From assembly GCA_902797165.1 (NCBI GenBank), contig CADBRU010000004.1, positions 45,100 through 109,099 of the forward strand: a DNA stretch of 64,000 nt, read 5' to 3'. The notes under the pieces were generated by a model. The model was not told the DNA's origin. It saw nothing but the letters and a program-made list of their open reading frames with translations, and ran no database searches. Below, piece by piece: positions 43,901-52,135 of this stretch; the first letter of the stretch is position 1, and each line of letters starts with the position of its first letter. The position numbers and the translations under genes are program-made. Origin of the DNA: an uncultured Elusimicrobium sp. (GTDB lineage: Bacteria > Elusimicrobiota > Elusimicrobia > Elusimicrobiales > Elusimicrobiaceae).

Positions 43901-45777
43901 TAAATTTCTCCGTTATTGGTATATGTTCCGCGGAGATAGATAGTTCCTGCGGTAGGTGTTTCTGCGGGAGTACCGGAGGTATAAGAAATGAGTCCGTTGT
44001 TTATACTGCTTGTGCCGGTTATGATAGTGCCGTCATTAATTAATGTAGAGGTTGCATCAAGCAGATTGACTTGATCCGAACTCATTGAACTAGAAGAATG
44101 GTTGGTTAGGGTAGCATTGGCTGCAATATTTGTTTCGGATAGTTCGTTAAATTGCGTACCGGAAGCAATTGTAATGTCTCCCAAAATATTGACAGTTCCG
44201 TTAGAGTTCGAATGAGTCTGGTCTTGTCCTGTTAGCCAAGGAGTACCTATATTGCCTTCTCCGGTAAGATTTAAGGTACCAAAGTTGTGAATCCGATATG
44301 CCTGTAGATTATTTACATCGGAGGTCAATGTCCCGCCGGTTTCTGTTTCTATATCACCTTGTTCAATCAACGCATTGTTTATAACAGTAGCACCGGTGTC
44401 AACTTTTACATGTCCATAAAGCCAAACAGATTGTGTAATGCTGTAATTATTTTCTACCGTTCCCTGATCTTGTATTATGATGGCTCCGTTATCGAGGATG
44501 GTATTATCTTCCACCGTTAAATTAGTCAGTGAAGTATATAGGGCGCCATCTCCTGTTGTGGAAAAACTCTGCGTGTGGATGGTACCGTTATTGTGGAAAC
44601 TTCCGTTAAGCGTTATATTACCGTAACCCCATTGCCCATGCTGATCTTGTGCGCCTTCAATGCTGCCGTTATTGGTGCCTTCTCCTATATTTAATTGGCC
44701 CGGCCCGACAGTCACTTGTTGACCGTGGTCTTCATGGGTTTGCTGACCGGGATTGGATATTTGTGCTCCGGACGCAATATTTAATGTACCGGCGGTAATA
44801 GTGCCGAAGTTGTGCAAAGTGGAATTTTCACCTAAAGCGAAAGTGCCTTGTGTAATATTTACACTATTGTCAATTTCAGCGCCGCTGGCTATGTTAAAAG
44901 TACCTGTACCGACTATTTCTTCTGCGCTAACTCCGCCGCCGGTAGCATTGATTGTACCGTCATTGGTAAGAAGTAAAGTCATTACATTATCTAAATCAGA
45001 GGTAAGGGAGGCTCCTTCTTGTACATTAATAGCGGCTTGTGCAATGGCACCTTGACCGGTGTTGCTGACATCACCTAAAATATTTGTGGTACCTTTTGCT
45101 TCTTCCGGGGAAGGTTCACTGCCTTGGTAAGTAAAATCAATCATGTGTGTGTTTGCGCCGCTTGTTAAATTAAGTACCCCGTCATTTTTAGTTTCCGCTA
45201 CATCATACTGAGCGCCTAATGCGGTGGTCATATTTCCCGTTTCGGCAATGTGTACAAGGCTTTGTGAGATGGTTCCGTTGTTGGTAAAATAACCGGACAC
45301 ATTGGTTTGTTCGTCGTCGATTATGGTTTGCGTAATAGTTCCGTTATTTATATTTTGATTTTCTGAGGTGCCGCCGGATATGTTTAAGATGCTTTGGTTG
45401 TAAATGGTTGCGTTATTAATAATGTTTTGTAAATTCGAGGTTCCGTTGTTAGTTAAGACATTCAAAGCAGCCGATTCATCGTATAAATTGACATCTGTTA
45501 AATTGAGCGTTTCTCCGGCTGCTACTTGAAAACCGGTGTGACCGTCAAAATTAATTTGATGTTGTGTTCCTGCAGGATCACTACCGACGGAAAATGTATG
45601 ATTCGTTTTTTCTCCGAAAGCCGAGAAATTAGAATCTACGGTATAATCGTCGGATAATGTATAACTGCTATCCGAACCGGCAATGGCATTTTCCAATTCA
45701 CCGGCAAAAGCCGCAGTAGGGAATAATATTTGTCCCATAAACGCGGCCACTACTACTAACGCAAGGAGTTTTCTCAT
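37933..45777 (-). CDS. Giant type Va autotransporter with repetitive passenger
   Basis: This 2614-residue surface protein has a Sec signal peptide (cleavage after Ala25, AAFA|GE). About 2300 residues of passenger follow, built from dozens of degenerate ~20-40-residue units with the core NNGTL-x-x-TGG / IT-G-GT (e.g. LTNNGTLxxTGGT), the pattern of a long beta-helix as in other autotransporters. The last ~270 residues form the beta-barrel translocator (FWAQALFNNT..., many aromatic-Gly strands) ending in the expected Phe. It is probably an adhesin or host-contact factor. The AGAGGTG ribosome-binding site is well placed. A single gene of 7.8 kb, about an eighth of the window. Confidence 0.92.
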   Translation of the reverse strand: MRKLLALVVVAAFMGQILFPTAAFAGELENAIAGSDSSYTLSDDYTVDSNFSAFGEKTNHTFSVGSDPAGTQHQINFDGHTGFQVAAGETLNLTDVNLYDESAALNVLTNNGTSNLQNIINNATIYNQSILNISGGTSENQNINNGTITQTIIDDEQTNVSGYFTNNGTISQSLVHIAETGNMTTALGAQYDVAETKNDGVLNLTSGANTHMIDFTYQGSEPSPEEAKGTTNILGDVSNTGQGAIAQAAINVQEGASLTSDLDNVMTLLLTNDGTINATGGGVSAEEIVGTGTFNIASGAEIDNSVNITQGTFALGENSTLHNFGTITAGTLNIASGAQISNPGQQTHEDHGQQVTVGPGQLNIGEGTNNGSIEGAQDQHGQWGYGNITLNGSFHNNGTIHTQSFSTTGDGALYTSLTNLTVEDNTILDNGAIIIQDQGTVENNYSITQSVWLYGHVKVDTGATVINNALIEQGDIETETGGTLTSDVNNLQAYRIHNFGTLNLTGEGNIGTPWLTGQDQTHSNSNGTVNILGDITIASGTQFNELSETNIAANATLTNHSSSSMSSDQVNLLDATSTLINDGTIITGTSSINNGLISYTSGTPAETPTAGTIYLRGTYTNNGEIYQQNVSFYGDDFYTNASAIHVANPFQLNSGNLHLTGDDLTFDISANTPQDSGKVILPESDMVNHASISNAVLNVGNGITFTNDGTINAYLRNYGTLINNEDKTITINKGNFDGGAILYSNSVLTNNGELIVGSGAGIGADGENAVINGTGTLIWGGNSPLANNLDVTQQNLIVQANSTLQARSEKLHITNGSVTNNGTLQLYNTPGNPDGDISYNIVRDTSVQSNKELYLNGVNTSGNIDQDKVYLTDSTNTGTITTDFFDAVNNAANEGSITVDKISNSTSMRNDGTLTVTGGTAQSVSRIVGLTQTSSGLGTLNVQGYLTNVGNFVNQNEINISQGGTLVSEWYYLNYNSLTNDGTLKLNDPYKRSLDKAIDGSGSLILAGQFTNQAGNAITQGDLTITNAGTLKTNLNDITLTAQDATITNDGIVELTGGTISNTVTGEGTTRINGNVLNNAAVTQDTLNIYESSSFSTDLDNLTLTTLTNNGHLVATGGTLNNDLADSGSFEVAGTVVNNANIAENVSITSGQFTTAADAIDGTIDNAATLVFNGGNNVNTITGDGTLQIAANMDNTGNIAQGTVEVLEDISFNNTSGGTITASISNAGTLSNNVQNGLTILGGSNAGDIDGNGTATVSGAFTNNGSFGQSALTIDNSGSFSTNLNNLNVNTLTNNGLLTATAGALSNNVTGTGTFAVEGDVVNQGSIAQNKVTIAENTSLQSSASAITLSGAEAGITNDGTLTFTSGTNANAITGDGTLILQQGFTTNDNTIDQSVIQVAQGVNMQNYADAIQGALINYGHINTSTGQIRIEGTAQNPSYNYGTMVGAGGPVSPTAPSHISLEDGAYLINQGNATEGYDIDGLRVGTNATLETAAGRIGTIETKGNVILSSGTHDGNIVAYHNSETKGNVTIAGAVDMTDTATIDQDTITISGATTQTPAASLTGLATNLTADSGITNNGTLTFTGGTNSNAITGQGTTEIVGAVINSGTLTQNTLTIAQNASLQTDANTVSADTFTNDGILTLAGDTGSSYKANSNTITGDGETHITGRVQNNGAINQDVVISSQGDNVLATAADAISGNIANDSTLIFTSGENTNAISGEGELWVKDGNSSNSAAIAQHKLFVTQGGSFTNTEDGTIELASGNLVVDSGLAMINDGAITISGDAATSSIAEGATLSGEGNLTLQNGAHFYNNGGTLEQNDLTIANNAYLKTAADAFTVASLTNNGDLVLTGSNTVANPAVNTNTIAGQGTTTILEGIVQNNGTINQDVSIQDGRLITSADSINGNIANAAQLSLTGGTNTHNITGNGLLMIAENSDVTNAANIVQDSILIDSNLTNTNTGAIEANDINMYSTDYSLTNNGNVTVNGDFDNRGIVNGTGSMTINGAYSSQNGQFAQNSLTIGGTGTFVTQLSDFSVSTVQNNGNLRFSNGGTNVSNVSGVGNLTFDSGDFINQNGAAIYNTVQILDENTTLTALADDLHNTVTNQGKLYLTGGTLNTALSGSGTNYMNADMALGTNANALGHFNVAQGTTLTMNEVNATAGNVQIDGTLNMGISQISENSADYTGAHLTADTINLGDNSKLLLSFTRSDFLARNASTDWLNLIDGTIDGTWAETLSNYRYQIDTDATNQGLVKITYTASADEVAKEGGANDNEQAAATAWDNEDRSDPNSIAAKLNTLSLTNPTEYAKALEDLTPVQVAMAKTNVTNINQSIYTAAASHMQYGDFAGLSAGDQYAYKSFWAQALFNNTKHDVHGGFDGNTYGGALGLDFGDLIDKTFGVGYAYANSSLNADAKTVKANTHNIFLYGNYTGVENWYFDATLGYNFGAYKETKTVMGVTQSPKYNVNSIAAQATAQYHWTDYLTPLGSLRYIFANQAAYDDGFGQHIGSSSGHTLTAMLGTKFGGNMQSGNLLLKPELTLGATFDIVQNDNDVTVSTGVSSYQVKSEELNRFGIEAGVGVAAELTEQVELALNYNGQFRSNYYNHTGALKFKYNF

Positions 45778-45882
45778 TAAGGCACCTCTTTATAATAAAA
45801 TAAAGTATGATTTTTAGTAGATGTGTGGTTTAGACACACTACCCCCTATGCTATAAAAATAAGATAGGTTTTGCAACCATAA

Positions 45883-45911
45883 AAAACCCCGAGGAAGTCC
45901 CTCGGGGTTTT
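45883..45911 (-). terminator. Terminator of the Cys-rich secreted protein gene
   Basis: AAAACCCCGAGG (45883-45894) / CCTCGGGGTTTT (45900-45911), T-run on the minus strand. Confidence 0.82.
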
Positions 45912-45927
45912 GGTGAAAAAAGAGCAT

Positions 45928-46887
45928 TTAGCAGTTCTGCAGACGGTCGTCGCATACGTCACACTGACAAACGCCGCCGCTATAATGAGATCCTCTATGA
46001 TGCAGGTGAATAGAGCCGGTGTTGCGGCAACGTTGCTCACATTGTTGAGCGGGCGAAAGTTGCGGTGCCGCCGGACGACTATAACTGCTTCCGCCACTGC
46101 TACTACCGGAGTTCTGCGCATTGACTTGGTTGTAATAATTTTGCCATTGTGCTTTGTTATACGCATCTACTTGCGCATTATAGGCATCAATGGCCCGTTT
46201 CTTTTCGGCTTGTTGCTTTTGAAATTCTGCGTATTTCTCCGGAAAGTCAGCCGCCATTTGGGCCATGCCTTGTGCAGCGGCTTTACCCACCTTTTGCCAG
46301 AAGGTATTTCCTTCTTGGATGTCTCTATAATGTTGGTCAGCGGCGGCTTGTTTATTGGCATTTTTGGCGGCTTGCTTGGCCAGTTCCAAATCAAAGCCCT
46401 CTCTTTCCGTTTTTCCCCCTACCTCGGTTTGATAATCCCCTTGATAGTTGGAATTATTGGAAGCATTAACGGCTGCATCTCCACCGATAGCATCCATAAA
46501 CATATCATCCATAGATTGCTCTGCCTCGGGACGATAAGCCGGATTTTTCATGATCACTTTTTCACCGGTTTTAGGATTAACGATGTAATAATATTCCGGG
46601 TTCCAATTGGGGTTGCCTTCTTTCCAATTTTCTTTGTGCATGGGAGTAGAACCTTTGTCAAAGATATGGCCTGCCATATCGCGCATGTATTCAGCTTCCC
46701 CCGCTAAATTATCCGTGGTGGAAATGCGGTGGGCATTGGGATCTCCTTTATGATATTCATCATAATATTCGGTATTGGCCAAACTGTGAATCATGGCCTC
46801 ATGCATTTGGTCAACAGCCGACGGATCCTCCGCCCACACCGCGGCAGATAACCCTATTAAAGAAGTCAATAGCAGTAGTTTTTTCAT
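45928..46887 (-). CDS. Secreted protein with Cys/His-rich C-terminus
   Basis: This 319-residue protein has a Sec signal peptide (WA|ED, residue 19). The middle part is rich in Asn, Gln, Lys and Tyr with helical stretches. A Ser/Gly linker precedes a C-terminal domain with six Cys and several His (CEQRC, then HLHH, then VCQCDVC and a final Cys), which could be disulfide-bonded or bind metal. No family is recognised. It is ten nt downstream of the lipoprotein gene at 46898 and probably in one operon with it. Confidence 0.6.
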   Translation of the reverse strand: MKKLLLLTSLIGLSAAVWAEDPSAVDQMHEAMIHSLANTEYYDEYHKGDPNAHRISTTDNLAGEAEYMRDMAGHIFDKGSTPMHKENWKEGNPNWNPEYYYIVNPKTGEKVIMKNPAYRPEAEQSMDDMFMDAIGGDAAVNASNNSNYQGDYQTEVGGKTEREGFDLELAKQAAKNANKQAAADQHYRDIQEGNTFWQKVGKAAAQGMAQMAADFPEKYAEFQKQQAEKKRAIDAYNAQVDAYNKAQWQNYYNQVNAQNSGSSSGGSSYSRPAAPQLSPAQQCEQRCRNTGSIHLHHRGSHYSGGVCQCDVCDDRLQNC

Positions 46888-46897
46888 ACCTACTCCG

Positions 46898-48004
46898 TTA
46901 GAACTTTATAATACCTCTTCTATCCAAAACGTGTCCTTTTTGTTTTTCTTTCTTTTCTTGTTCTTTTTTGAGTAATTCTTCTTGGTTATAGACCGTTTTT
47001 TCTCCTCGTCCGTTGGTGGTGGAGATATGGAGTTGTTGTATTTTCGTCACAACGCCGCGGTCTAAAGTGAACACATAATGATATTCTTCGGTATAGAAAG
47101 TTTTCCAACAACCTTTTGCCCCGACGGTACAACCACCGCCTTCACGCGTCTCAACTTTTTTATACGTCAACACTTCGCGATGTTCGGACGGGTGTTCGTA
47201 AACAGTTGGGTTTTTGCCCATCTTTTTAAAAACGGCTTCTTTGTCTTTTCCCAATATGGCTTGAAATTCTTGGTCTTTGACTAAACCGGTACGCATTGTC
47301 TTATAATTTTCAAACGAACAATTATTATTGCGCCAATAATCCGCATATACATAATAGTTAGGTTTAGACGGATCAGCCCCTTGCATTTGAGTGGCAGCAG
47401 CTAAACATTTATCCATTTTTGGAAGAATATATTTTAGAGCCGCGGGGTTCCATTCTTTTAATTCGTAGGCCAACGTAACTGCGGCATAATTAGAATTGGC
47501 TTCGGTACGTTTAAAGTGGATTCTATTGGGATCGGCTCCCTTTTCCAGTAAAATACGTATGATTTCTACGTTATTTTCTTTATTACATACTGCGGCCGCT
47601 TGTTCATTTGGTTTGCGCGTACGATACGGGTCACAAATACCAACGGCATGACGTAAATAACCACCCAAAACACTTTCATCCGTGACACTATCGATATTGG
47701 CATTAAATGCTTCCAAATCACTAAACAAAATGGCATTATACACCGGATTCATATTATATTTGCCTTCGGCACGTGCATATTCATCATACGTAGCATAATG
47801 TTTGACGTTTCCGTTTTTGTCTGTAATGGTAACCGAGGGTTGCTTGTACGTGGGGGCTTTACCGGTGCGGGCATTCTCAAGCATTTGGGCGGCAATCTTA
47901 TCCGCTCTATCCATGTCGGCATCTGTCAGATTAGACTTGTTGACCTTATATTCGGCACAAGCCGACAGTAATACTGCACACAACAAGATACTTATTTTTT
48001 TCAT
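46898..48004 (-). CDS. Lipoprotein with ankyrin-like repeat and BamE-like segment
   Basis: This 368-residue protein has a lipoprotein signal (LLSAC, Cys16). Residues ~130-165 hold one clear ankyrin unit (NVEIIRILLEKGADPN), with weaker ones beside it. Residues ~255-330 resemble the SmpA/BamE fold (VFKKMGKNPTV...EVLTYKK...YHYVFTLDRGVVTKIQ). The tail is Lys/Glu-rich. The mix suggests a scaffold at the outer membrane, but no homolog of this layout is known to me. First gene of a two-gene operon with 45928-46887. Confidence 0.6.
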   Translation of the reverse strand: MKKISILLCAVLLSACAEYKVNKSNLTDADMDRADKIAAQMLENARTGKAPTYKQPSVTITDKNGNVKHYATYDEYARAEGKYNMNPVYNAILFSDLEAFNANIDSVTDESVLGGYLRHAVGICDPYRTRKPNEQAAAVCNKENNVEIIRILLEKGADPNRIHFKRTEANSNYAAVTLAYELKEWNPAALKYILPKMDKCLAAATQMQGADPSKPNYYVYADYWRNNNCSFENYKTMRTGLVKDQEFQAILGKDKEAVFKKMGKNPTVYEHPSEHREVLTYKKVETREGGGCTVGAKGCWKTFYTEEYHYVFTLDRGVVTKIQQLHISTTNGRGEKTVYNQEELLKKEQEKKEKQKGHVLDRRGIIKF

Positions 48005-48073
48005 TTTGTTCTCCTAAATATAAATTCTACTATAAAGTATAAAAAAGAAAGCTGAAAAGGTCAAGCTGAAGTA

Positions 48074-49369
48074 TTAGCCGAAAGCACCGCCGATAACAAA
48101 ACCTACTTGGTGGCTGCCGTCTTGTAAATTATGCGTATAATTAAGTCCCATGGGTAGCGGAAAGCGCCATAGTTTATACATTAAAGTAGCCCCGGCGCCA
48201 CTGTGTGGAGTATATTGATTGCCTGTATCTACATAAGCTAACTCGTAAAAAGGAGCAATGGATAAAAGTCCGGTTTGGTTGCGCATCAGATAATAAACAA
48301 AGCTGGTGCTTATGCCGGCGCCGCGTTTGCCGCGTAGCTGGCGGTCATAGCGTCCCATACTGAGTAAATCCGTCGAAGTAATTTGGTCGCTGAAAGACAG
48401 TTCAAAAGCATTTTGTGCTTGCGCTTGCAGTATCAATAGATGCCTTTGCGGTAATTCTAAAAGTCCTGTTGCGGAAATAGATAATTTAGAAAGAGCATAA
48501 TCACTTCCGGTCCAATCTCCTCCGTTAGTGTAAGTAATATTTCCAATATATCCAACGCGTGTTTTAGGTAAATTCTGCAAACTTTGGGTTTTGTCGGTTA
48601 AACCCAGTCCGGATAGAGCTCCCATATTCATGCCGGAGCGGATGTCATCACTAAATTCCAGTCCGATACCTATATTATGGTGCTTACCGCTGTCCAAATC
48701 TCTGTTTTGATAAGATACATATTTATACTGTGGGCGCAAAGCAAGGCGCAAGGTGCGCGACAGACGATATTTGTAAGTTAGTCCAAAGGTTTGTTCCGTA
48801 CCGAAAATTTCACGCAGTAGAGAATTAGCATGGTCTTCTTTATCGTCTGTGGTGGAAAAAACGGACGGGATATTAAACCAATGGCCGCTATAAAACCGTT
48901 GGTCTGCATCTAAATGTTTATACTGCAGATTAAAAAAATGTTGCGGCGTAACTAGTCCGGCGTTAACTGTCCAACCGTCACGGCTGCCTCCGCCGAATAA
49001 AAAAGTGCTTTCTCCTTGTTTAAATAAGTTCCCTGCGGCTAAAGAAATTCCCCCCGCACTTTTGGCTCCTCCTGTAAAAAATCCCATCGGAAAAATATAC
49101 CAATCATCTTCGGCCTTAATGTGAATGTCCATTTGCTCGCCGCGTAGTTGTGCGTAGAAATCCAATTTTTTAAAGACGCGCAATTTGTGTAGTTCATCTT
49201 GCGCTTTTTGATAACGATCTTGAGAAAATTCTTCTCCAGTTTTTAATAGAAACCGTTTTTGAAGTGTTTGAGGCGACATGCGAGTTGTTTCTGCCGATAT
49301 GTTTCCGACAGTATATGCATGTAATAGCAGCGGATAAATTAGAAAACTTAAAATAAGAAATTTTTTCAT
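48074..49369 (-). CDS. Small Omp85-type outer-membrane protein with one POTRA
   Basis: This 431-residue protein has a signal peptide (HA|YT, residue 18), one POTRA-like domain (TRMSPQTLQKRFLLKTGEEFSQ to about residue 95) and a ~330-residue beta-barrel. RQLRGKRGAG in the late barrel resembles the (V/L)RG(F/x) loop-6 motif of Omp85 proteins. BamA has five POTRAs, so this is a minimal relative, perhaps part of the FhaC/TpsB or patatin-barrel side of the family. Its cargo is unknown; the giant autotransporter nearby uses its own barrel. It is a single gene, divergent from deoD. Confidence 0.65.
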   Translation of the reverse strand: MKKFLILSFLIYPLLLHAYTVGNISAETTRMSPQTLQKRFLLKTGEEFSQDRYQKAQDELHKLRVFKKLDFYAQLRGEQMDIHIKAEDDWYIFPMGFFTGGAKSAGGISLAAGNLFKQGESTFLFGGGSRDGWTVNAGLVTPQHFFNLQYKHLDADQRFYSGHWFNIPSVFSTTDDKEDHANSLLREIFGTEQTFGLTYKYRLSRTLRLALRPQYKYVSYQNRDLDSGKHHNIGIGLEFSDDIRSGMNMGALSGLGLTDKTQSLQNLPKTRVGYIGNITYTNGGDWTGSDYALSKLSISATGLLELPQRHLLILQAQAQNAFELSFSDQITSTDLLSMGRYDRQLRGKRGAGISTSFVYYLMRNQTGLLSIAPFYELAYVDTGNQYTPHSGAGATLMYKLWRFPLPMGLNYTHNLQDGSHQVGFVIGGAFG

Positions 49370-49490
49370 AAATTTATTATAACTTTTCGAAAGATTTTTA
49401 TAAAACGATTCCTTTAATTAGAATGTTAGGCATTTTTTATGTAATTATGCTAGAATGGAAAAAAGGCTATTAAGATAGGAGAAAATATTT

Positions 49491-50201
49491 ATGTCGAATA
49501 TACCCACCCCCCATATCAATGCCAAAGCCGGAGATTTTGCGCAAACGGTTTTACTGCCGGGTGATCCGTTGCGTGCTAAGTTTATTGCGGAAAACTTTTT
49601 GGAAAATGCCAAACAAGTAAATTCCGTGCGTAATATGTTTGGTTTTACGGGAACCTATCAAGGCAAACCGGTGTCTGTGATGGGGACGGGTATGGGGTGT
49701 GCCTCTATCGGTATTTATTCGTATGAATTGATTAATTTTTACGGATGCAAAAATTTAATTCGCGTGGGAACTGCGGGTGCTTTGACGCCTAAAGTAAATG
49801 TGGGCGATGTCATTTTGGCACAAGGCGCGTGTACCAATTCCAATTTTGTGCGGCTCTTTGGTTTGCCGGGTGATTATTCGTGCATTGCCAGTTTTGATTT
49901 GCTGCGCAAAGCGGTAGATGCCGCCGAAAAATTGAAAATGAATTATTTTGTAGGCAATGTGCTTAGTTCCGACGGTTTTTATGCGCCGCGCGGCAACGTG
50001 ACGACTACCTGGACCGATATGGGAGTGCTGGCGGTAGAAATGGAATCGGCTGCCTTGTATGCTAATGCCGCACGCTACGGCGCTAATGCGCTAACAGTGC
50101 TGACCATTTCCGATTCGGAATTTTCCGGTCACATTACCACGGCCGAAGAGCGCCAAAACACATTTACGAACATGATGAAACTTGCCTTGCAATTGGTGTA
50201 A
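49491..50201 (+). CDS. deoD: Purine nucleoside phosphorylase, DeoD type
   Basis: This 236-residue hexameric enzyme splits purine (deoxy)nucleosides with phosphate. Seen are TPHINAKAGDFA with the usual phosphate/nucleoside-binding His, LLPGDPLRAKFIAE, GTGMGCASIGIYSYEL, VGTAGAL, MGVLAVEMESAALY (substrate Met-Glu-Ser), and ISDSEFSGH with the catalytic Asp. Length matches E. coli DeoD (239). AGGAG precedes the ATG. It is a single gene with a terminator shared with the TPR gene. Confidence 0.95.
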   Translation: MSNIPTPHINAKAGDFAQTVLLPGDPLRAKFIAENFLENAKQVNSVRNMFGFTGTYQGKPVSVMGTGMGCASIGIYSYELINFYGCKNLIRVGTAGALTPKVNVGDVILAQGACTNSNFVRLFGLPGDYSCIASFDLLRKAVDAAEKLKMNYFVGNVLSSDGFYAPRGNVTTTWTDMGVLAVEMESAALYANAARYGANALTVLTISDSEFSGHITTAEERQNTFTNMMKLALQLV

Positions 50202-50216
50202 AAAATATTTGAAAAT

Positions 50217-50246
50217 AAAAAACCGCTCTTTCGGGGCGGTTTTTTA
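50217..50246. terminator. Terminator between deoD and the TPR-protein gene
   Basis: AAAACCGC pairs with GCGGTTTT around a short CTTTCGG-rich loop, T-run at 50240-50246. It overlaps the stop codon of the converging TPR gene. Confidence 0.75.
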
Positions 50247-51410
50247 TTTGTACATTACGGCTCTAAATTCGGAAGTGTTATTAATGCCGGCAAACATCCA
50301 ACCTTTGCGGTCCTGATCGTAGAGAGATTCAAAATCACGGAAGTTGCGTTTAAGGGCCTTATCTAAATAGCGGTAGGTGGCGCGGCGGTCCTTTTTCTGC
50401 AGCCAAGAAAGTCCCGCCAAATTAATATAAGGGGTAGGCAGAGAATCATCTAATTGCAAAGCCTTTTCAAAATCAGCCCGGGCCAAATTATACTTTTTTT
50501 GCTTGAGATACACATAACCGCGGTTATTGTAAGCAATCGGCCATTTGGGTGACATTTCAATTGCTTTTGTATAATCGGCTACGGCTTTATCCCACTCTTC
50601 CATTTCCTCATACACTAGCCCGCGCCGATTGTAAAAAATATCTTGCGGGTCCAGTTCGATTAAGGTGGTGTAATCTTCGGCAGAGGCTTCCAGTTCCCCC
50701 ATCTCTTTAAATGCATTGGCCCGCGCACGGTAAGCCTGTGCATAATTTTCGTCACGGTTGATGGCTTTGCTATAAAAAGAAACAGCCTCATCCATACTGC
50801 CTTGATCTTGTAAGATGCGTCCGTTCCAAAAATATATCTTCGGATTTTCGGGGTCAGCCTTAGCAACAAAATCTAACTCTTCTTTGGCTTGCGGATATTT
50901 ATAGGTTTTAATATAGGACTCTGCTAAATCGAGGGCAATTTCCGGCGTCTTTTGATTTTTGGTCAAATATTTTTGGTAATCGGAAATAGTTTGCGTGTAT
51001 TTTTCTAAGGCCAGTTCCGCTTGCGCGCGCGACAAGTAAAACGGTAAATAATTTTGTTTTAAGGAAATGGCTTTGGTCAAATCGGCAGAGGCCAATGCAT
51101 ATTTTTGCATGTCCATATAGGCCAAAGCACGGGCATAATAGCGGAACGGATCTTTAGGGGTTAATTGAATGGCTTTGGTATAGTCTTGCAAAGCGGCTTG
51201 TAGTTTATGTTGCTGGCGATAGGCATCGGCACGGTAATGCCACGCTTTGGCTGACTGGGGATCATTCTGCACAGCTAAGGTTAACAGACGTACCTTTTGC
51301 GCCGGATCGGTTTGTTTTTGCGCTTGCATGATTAAAGTGGAAGTGCTTTGCGCGTGCGCAAGCCCGACCGCCAAAACCAATGTGCAAATAAATCCTATTT
51401 GTTTTTTCAT
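50244..51410 (-). CDS. Periplasmic TPR-repeat protein
   Basis: This 388-residue protein has a Sec signal peptide (AHA|QS, residue 20), followed by about nine to ten TPR units (A-x-x-Y-x-x-A-I-x-x-D/P pattern, e.g. ALQDYTKAIQLTPKDPFRYY, AVADYTKAIEMSPKWPIAYN). TPR arrays bind partner proteins; the partner is unknown. The ATG at 51410 has GGTGGAT upstream and overlaps the stop codon of the preceding membrane-protein gene (ATGA), so the two are translationally coupled. Confidence 0.85.
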   Translation of the reverse strand: MKKQIGFICTLVLAVGLAHAQSTSTLIMQAQKQTDPAQKVRLLTLAVQNDPQSAKAWHYRADAYRQQHKLQAALQDYTKAIQLTPKDPFRYYARALAYMDMQKYALASADLTKAISLKQNYLPFYLSRAQAELALEKYTQTISDYQKYLTKNQKTPEIALDLAESYIKTYKYPQAKEELDFVAKADPENPKIYFWNGRILQDQGSMDEAVSFYSKAINRDENYAQAYRARANAFKEMGELEASAEDYTTLIELDPQDIFYNRRGLVYEEMEEWDKAVADYTKAIEMSPKWPIAYNNRGYVYLKQKKYNLARADFEKALQLDDSLPTPYINLAGLSWLQKKDRRATYRYLDKALKRNFRDFESLYDQDRKGWMFAGINNTSEFRAVMYK

Positions 51411-52135
51411 AATATCCACCAAATATCTACCGCGAAAATCAATAAGCCCAGTCCGTATAATGTCCACAATAACAAAGCCGCCAGCCACCGCATATTCAAA
51501 AACAAAGCCCCCACCAAAGTAGCCCGACTGGCAAATATTCTCGAAAATTGGATGGTTTTGCCGGATACACGTGCAATGCGGGCAATTAACACAGAGCGGC
51601 TGATAAAAGTAAGTACACCTACCACAATAGTTAACAAAACGCCCGGCACAGAACCTACACGCAATTGTTTGAGCGGGGCAAACACTTCCCGCACACTGTT
51701 ATCCAACATTACTTTGGCTTGTTGTTTGGCAACTCCTTCTTCTAAATTATCGATTTTTTGCCGAATTTTATCTTTAACGGCTTCCAATAATTCATAGAAA
51801 AAATCTTCCGCATAAGTGGCGGCTTGTTTAAGCGCGCAAAACAAAGAGGTTAACAGGGCATATCCAAAAGCACTTGTAACGACCAGTAGCCCCGCAACCG
51901 GTAAAATCAGCCAAGCAAACCACGCGGGCCACGCCGCGGCGGCATGAAAAAGAGCATATCCGGTAACGAACAACAAACCAAAAGCCAATAAAAAATGCGG
52001 CAATACAACCCGGCGCAGTACTTCCAAAACACCGCCTAAAATTAATACAACCCCCAACCGCAAGCGTTCCGAGGTGCTTGTGGGCGGAATATTCGGTAAA
52101 TCTTTCGGATCGGTTTGAGAAAGTTTAATGCCCAT
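51407..52135 (-). CDS. Membrane protein of unknown function
   Basis: This 242-residue protein has about five to six hydrophobic segments: two near residues 25-60, one at 65-95, then an amphipathic ~65-residue stretch (about 100-165) that should lie in the cytoplasm or along the membrane, and two C-terminal helices. No family is recognised. It overlaps both neighbours (11 nt with the Cys-rich small ORF upstream, 4 nt with the TPR gene downstream), so the three are read from one mRNA. Confidence 0.55.
   Translation of the reverse strand: MGIKLSQTDPKDLPNIPPTSTSERLRLGVVLILGGVLEVLRRVVLPHFLLAFGLLFVTGYALFHAAAAWPAWFAWLILPVAGLLVVTSAFGYALLTSLFCALKQAATYAEDFFYELLEAVKDKIRQKIDNLEEGVAKQQAKVMLDNSVREVFAPLKQLRVGSVPGVLLTIVVGVLTFISRSVLIARIARVSGKTIQFSRIFASRATLVGALFLNMRWLAALLLWTLYGLGLLIFAVDIWWIL

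Noticed and set aside
38780..45055. Several plus-strand ORFs of 60-215 residues inside the autotransporter
   Set aside because: Shadows of the repetitive passenger; low-complexity Val/Pro/Ser composition and no start signals.
37933..45777. Possible CRISPR or DNA repeat array from the recurring units
   Set aside because: Units differ in length and sequence and encode one open protein frame; no exact spaced repeats.
49370..49490. Riboswitch in front of deoD
   Set aside because: No purine-riboswitch core was found; only a promoter-like stretch and a normal ribosome-binding site.
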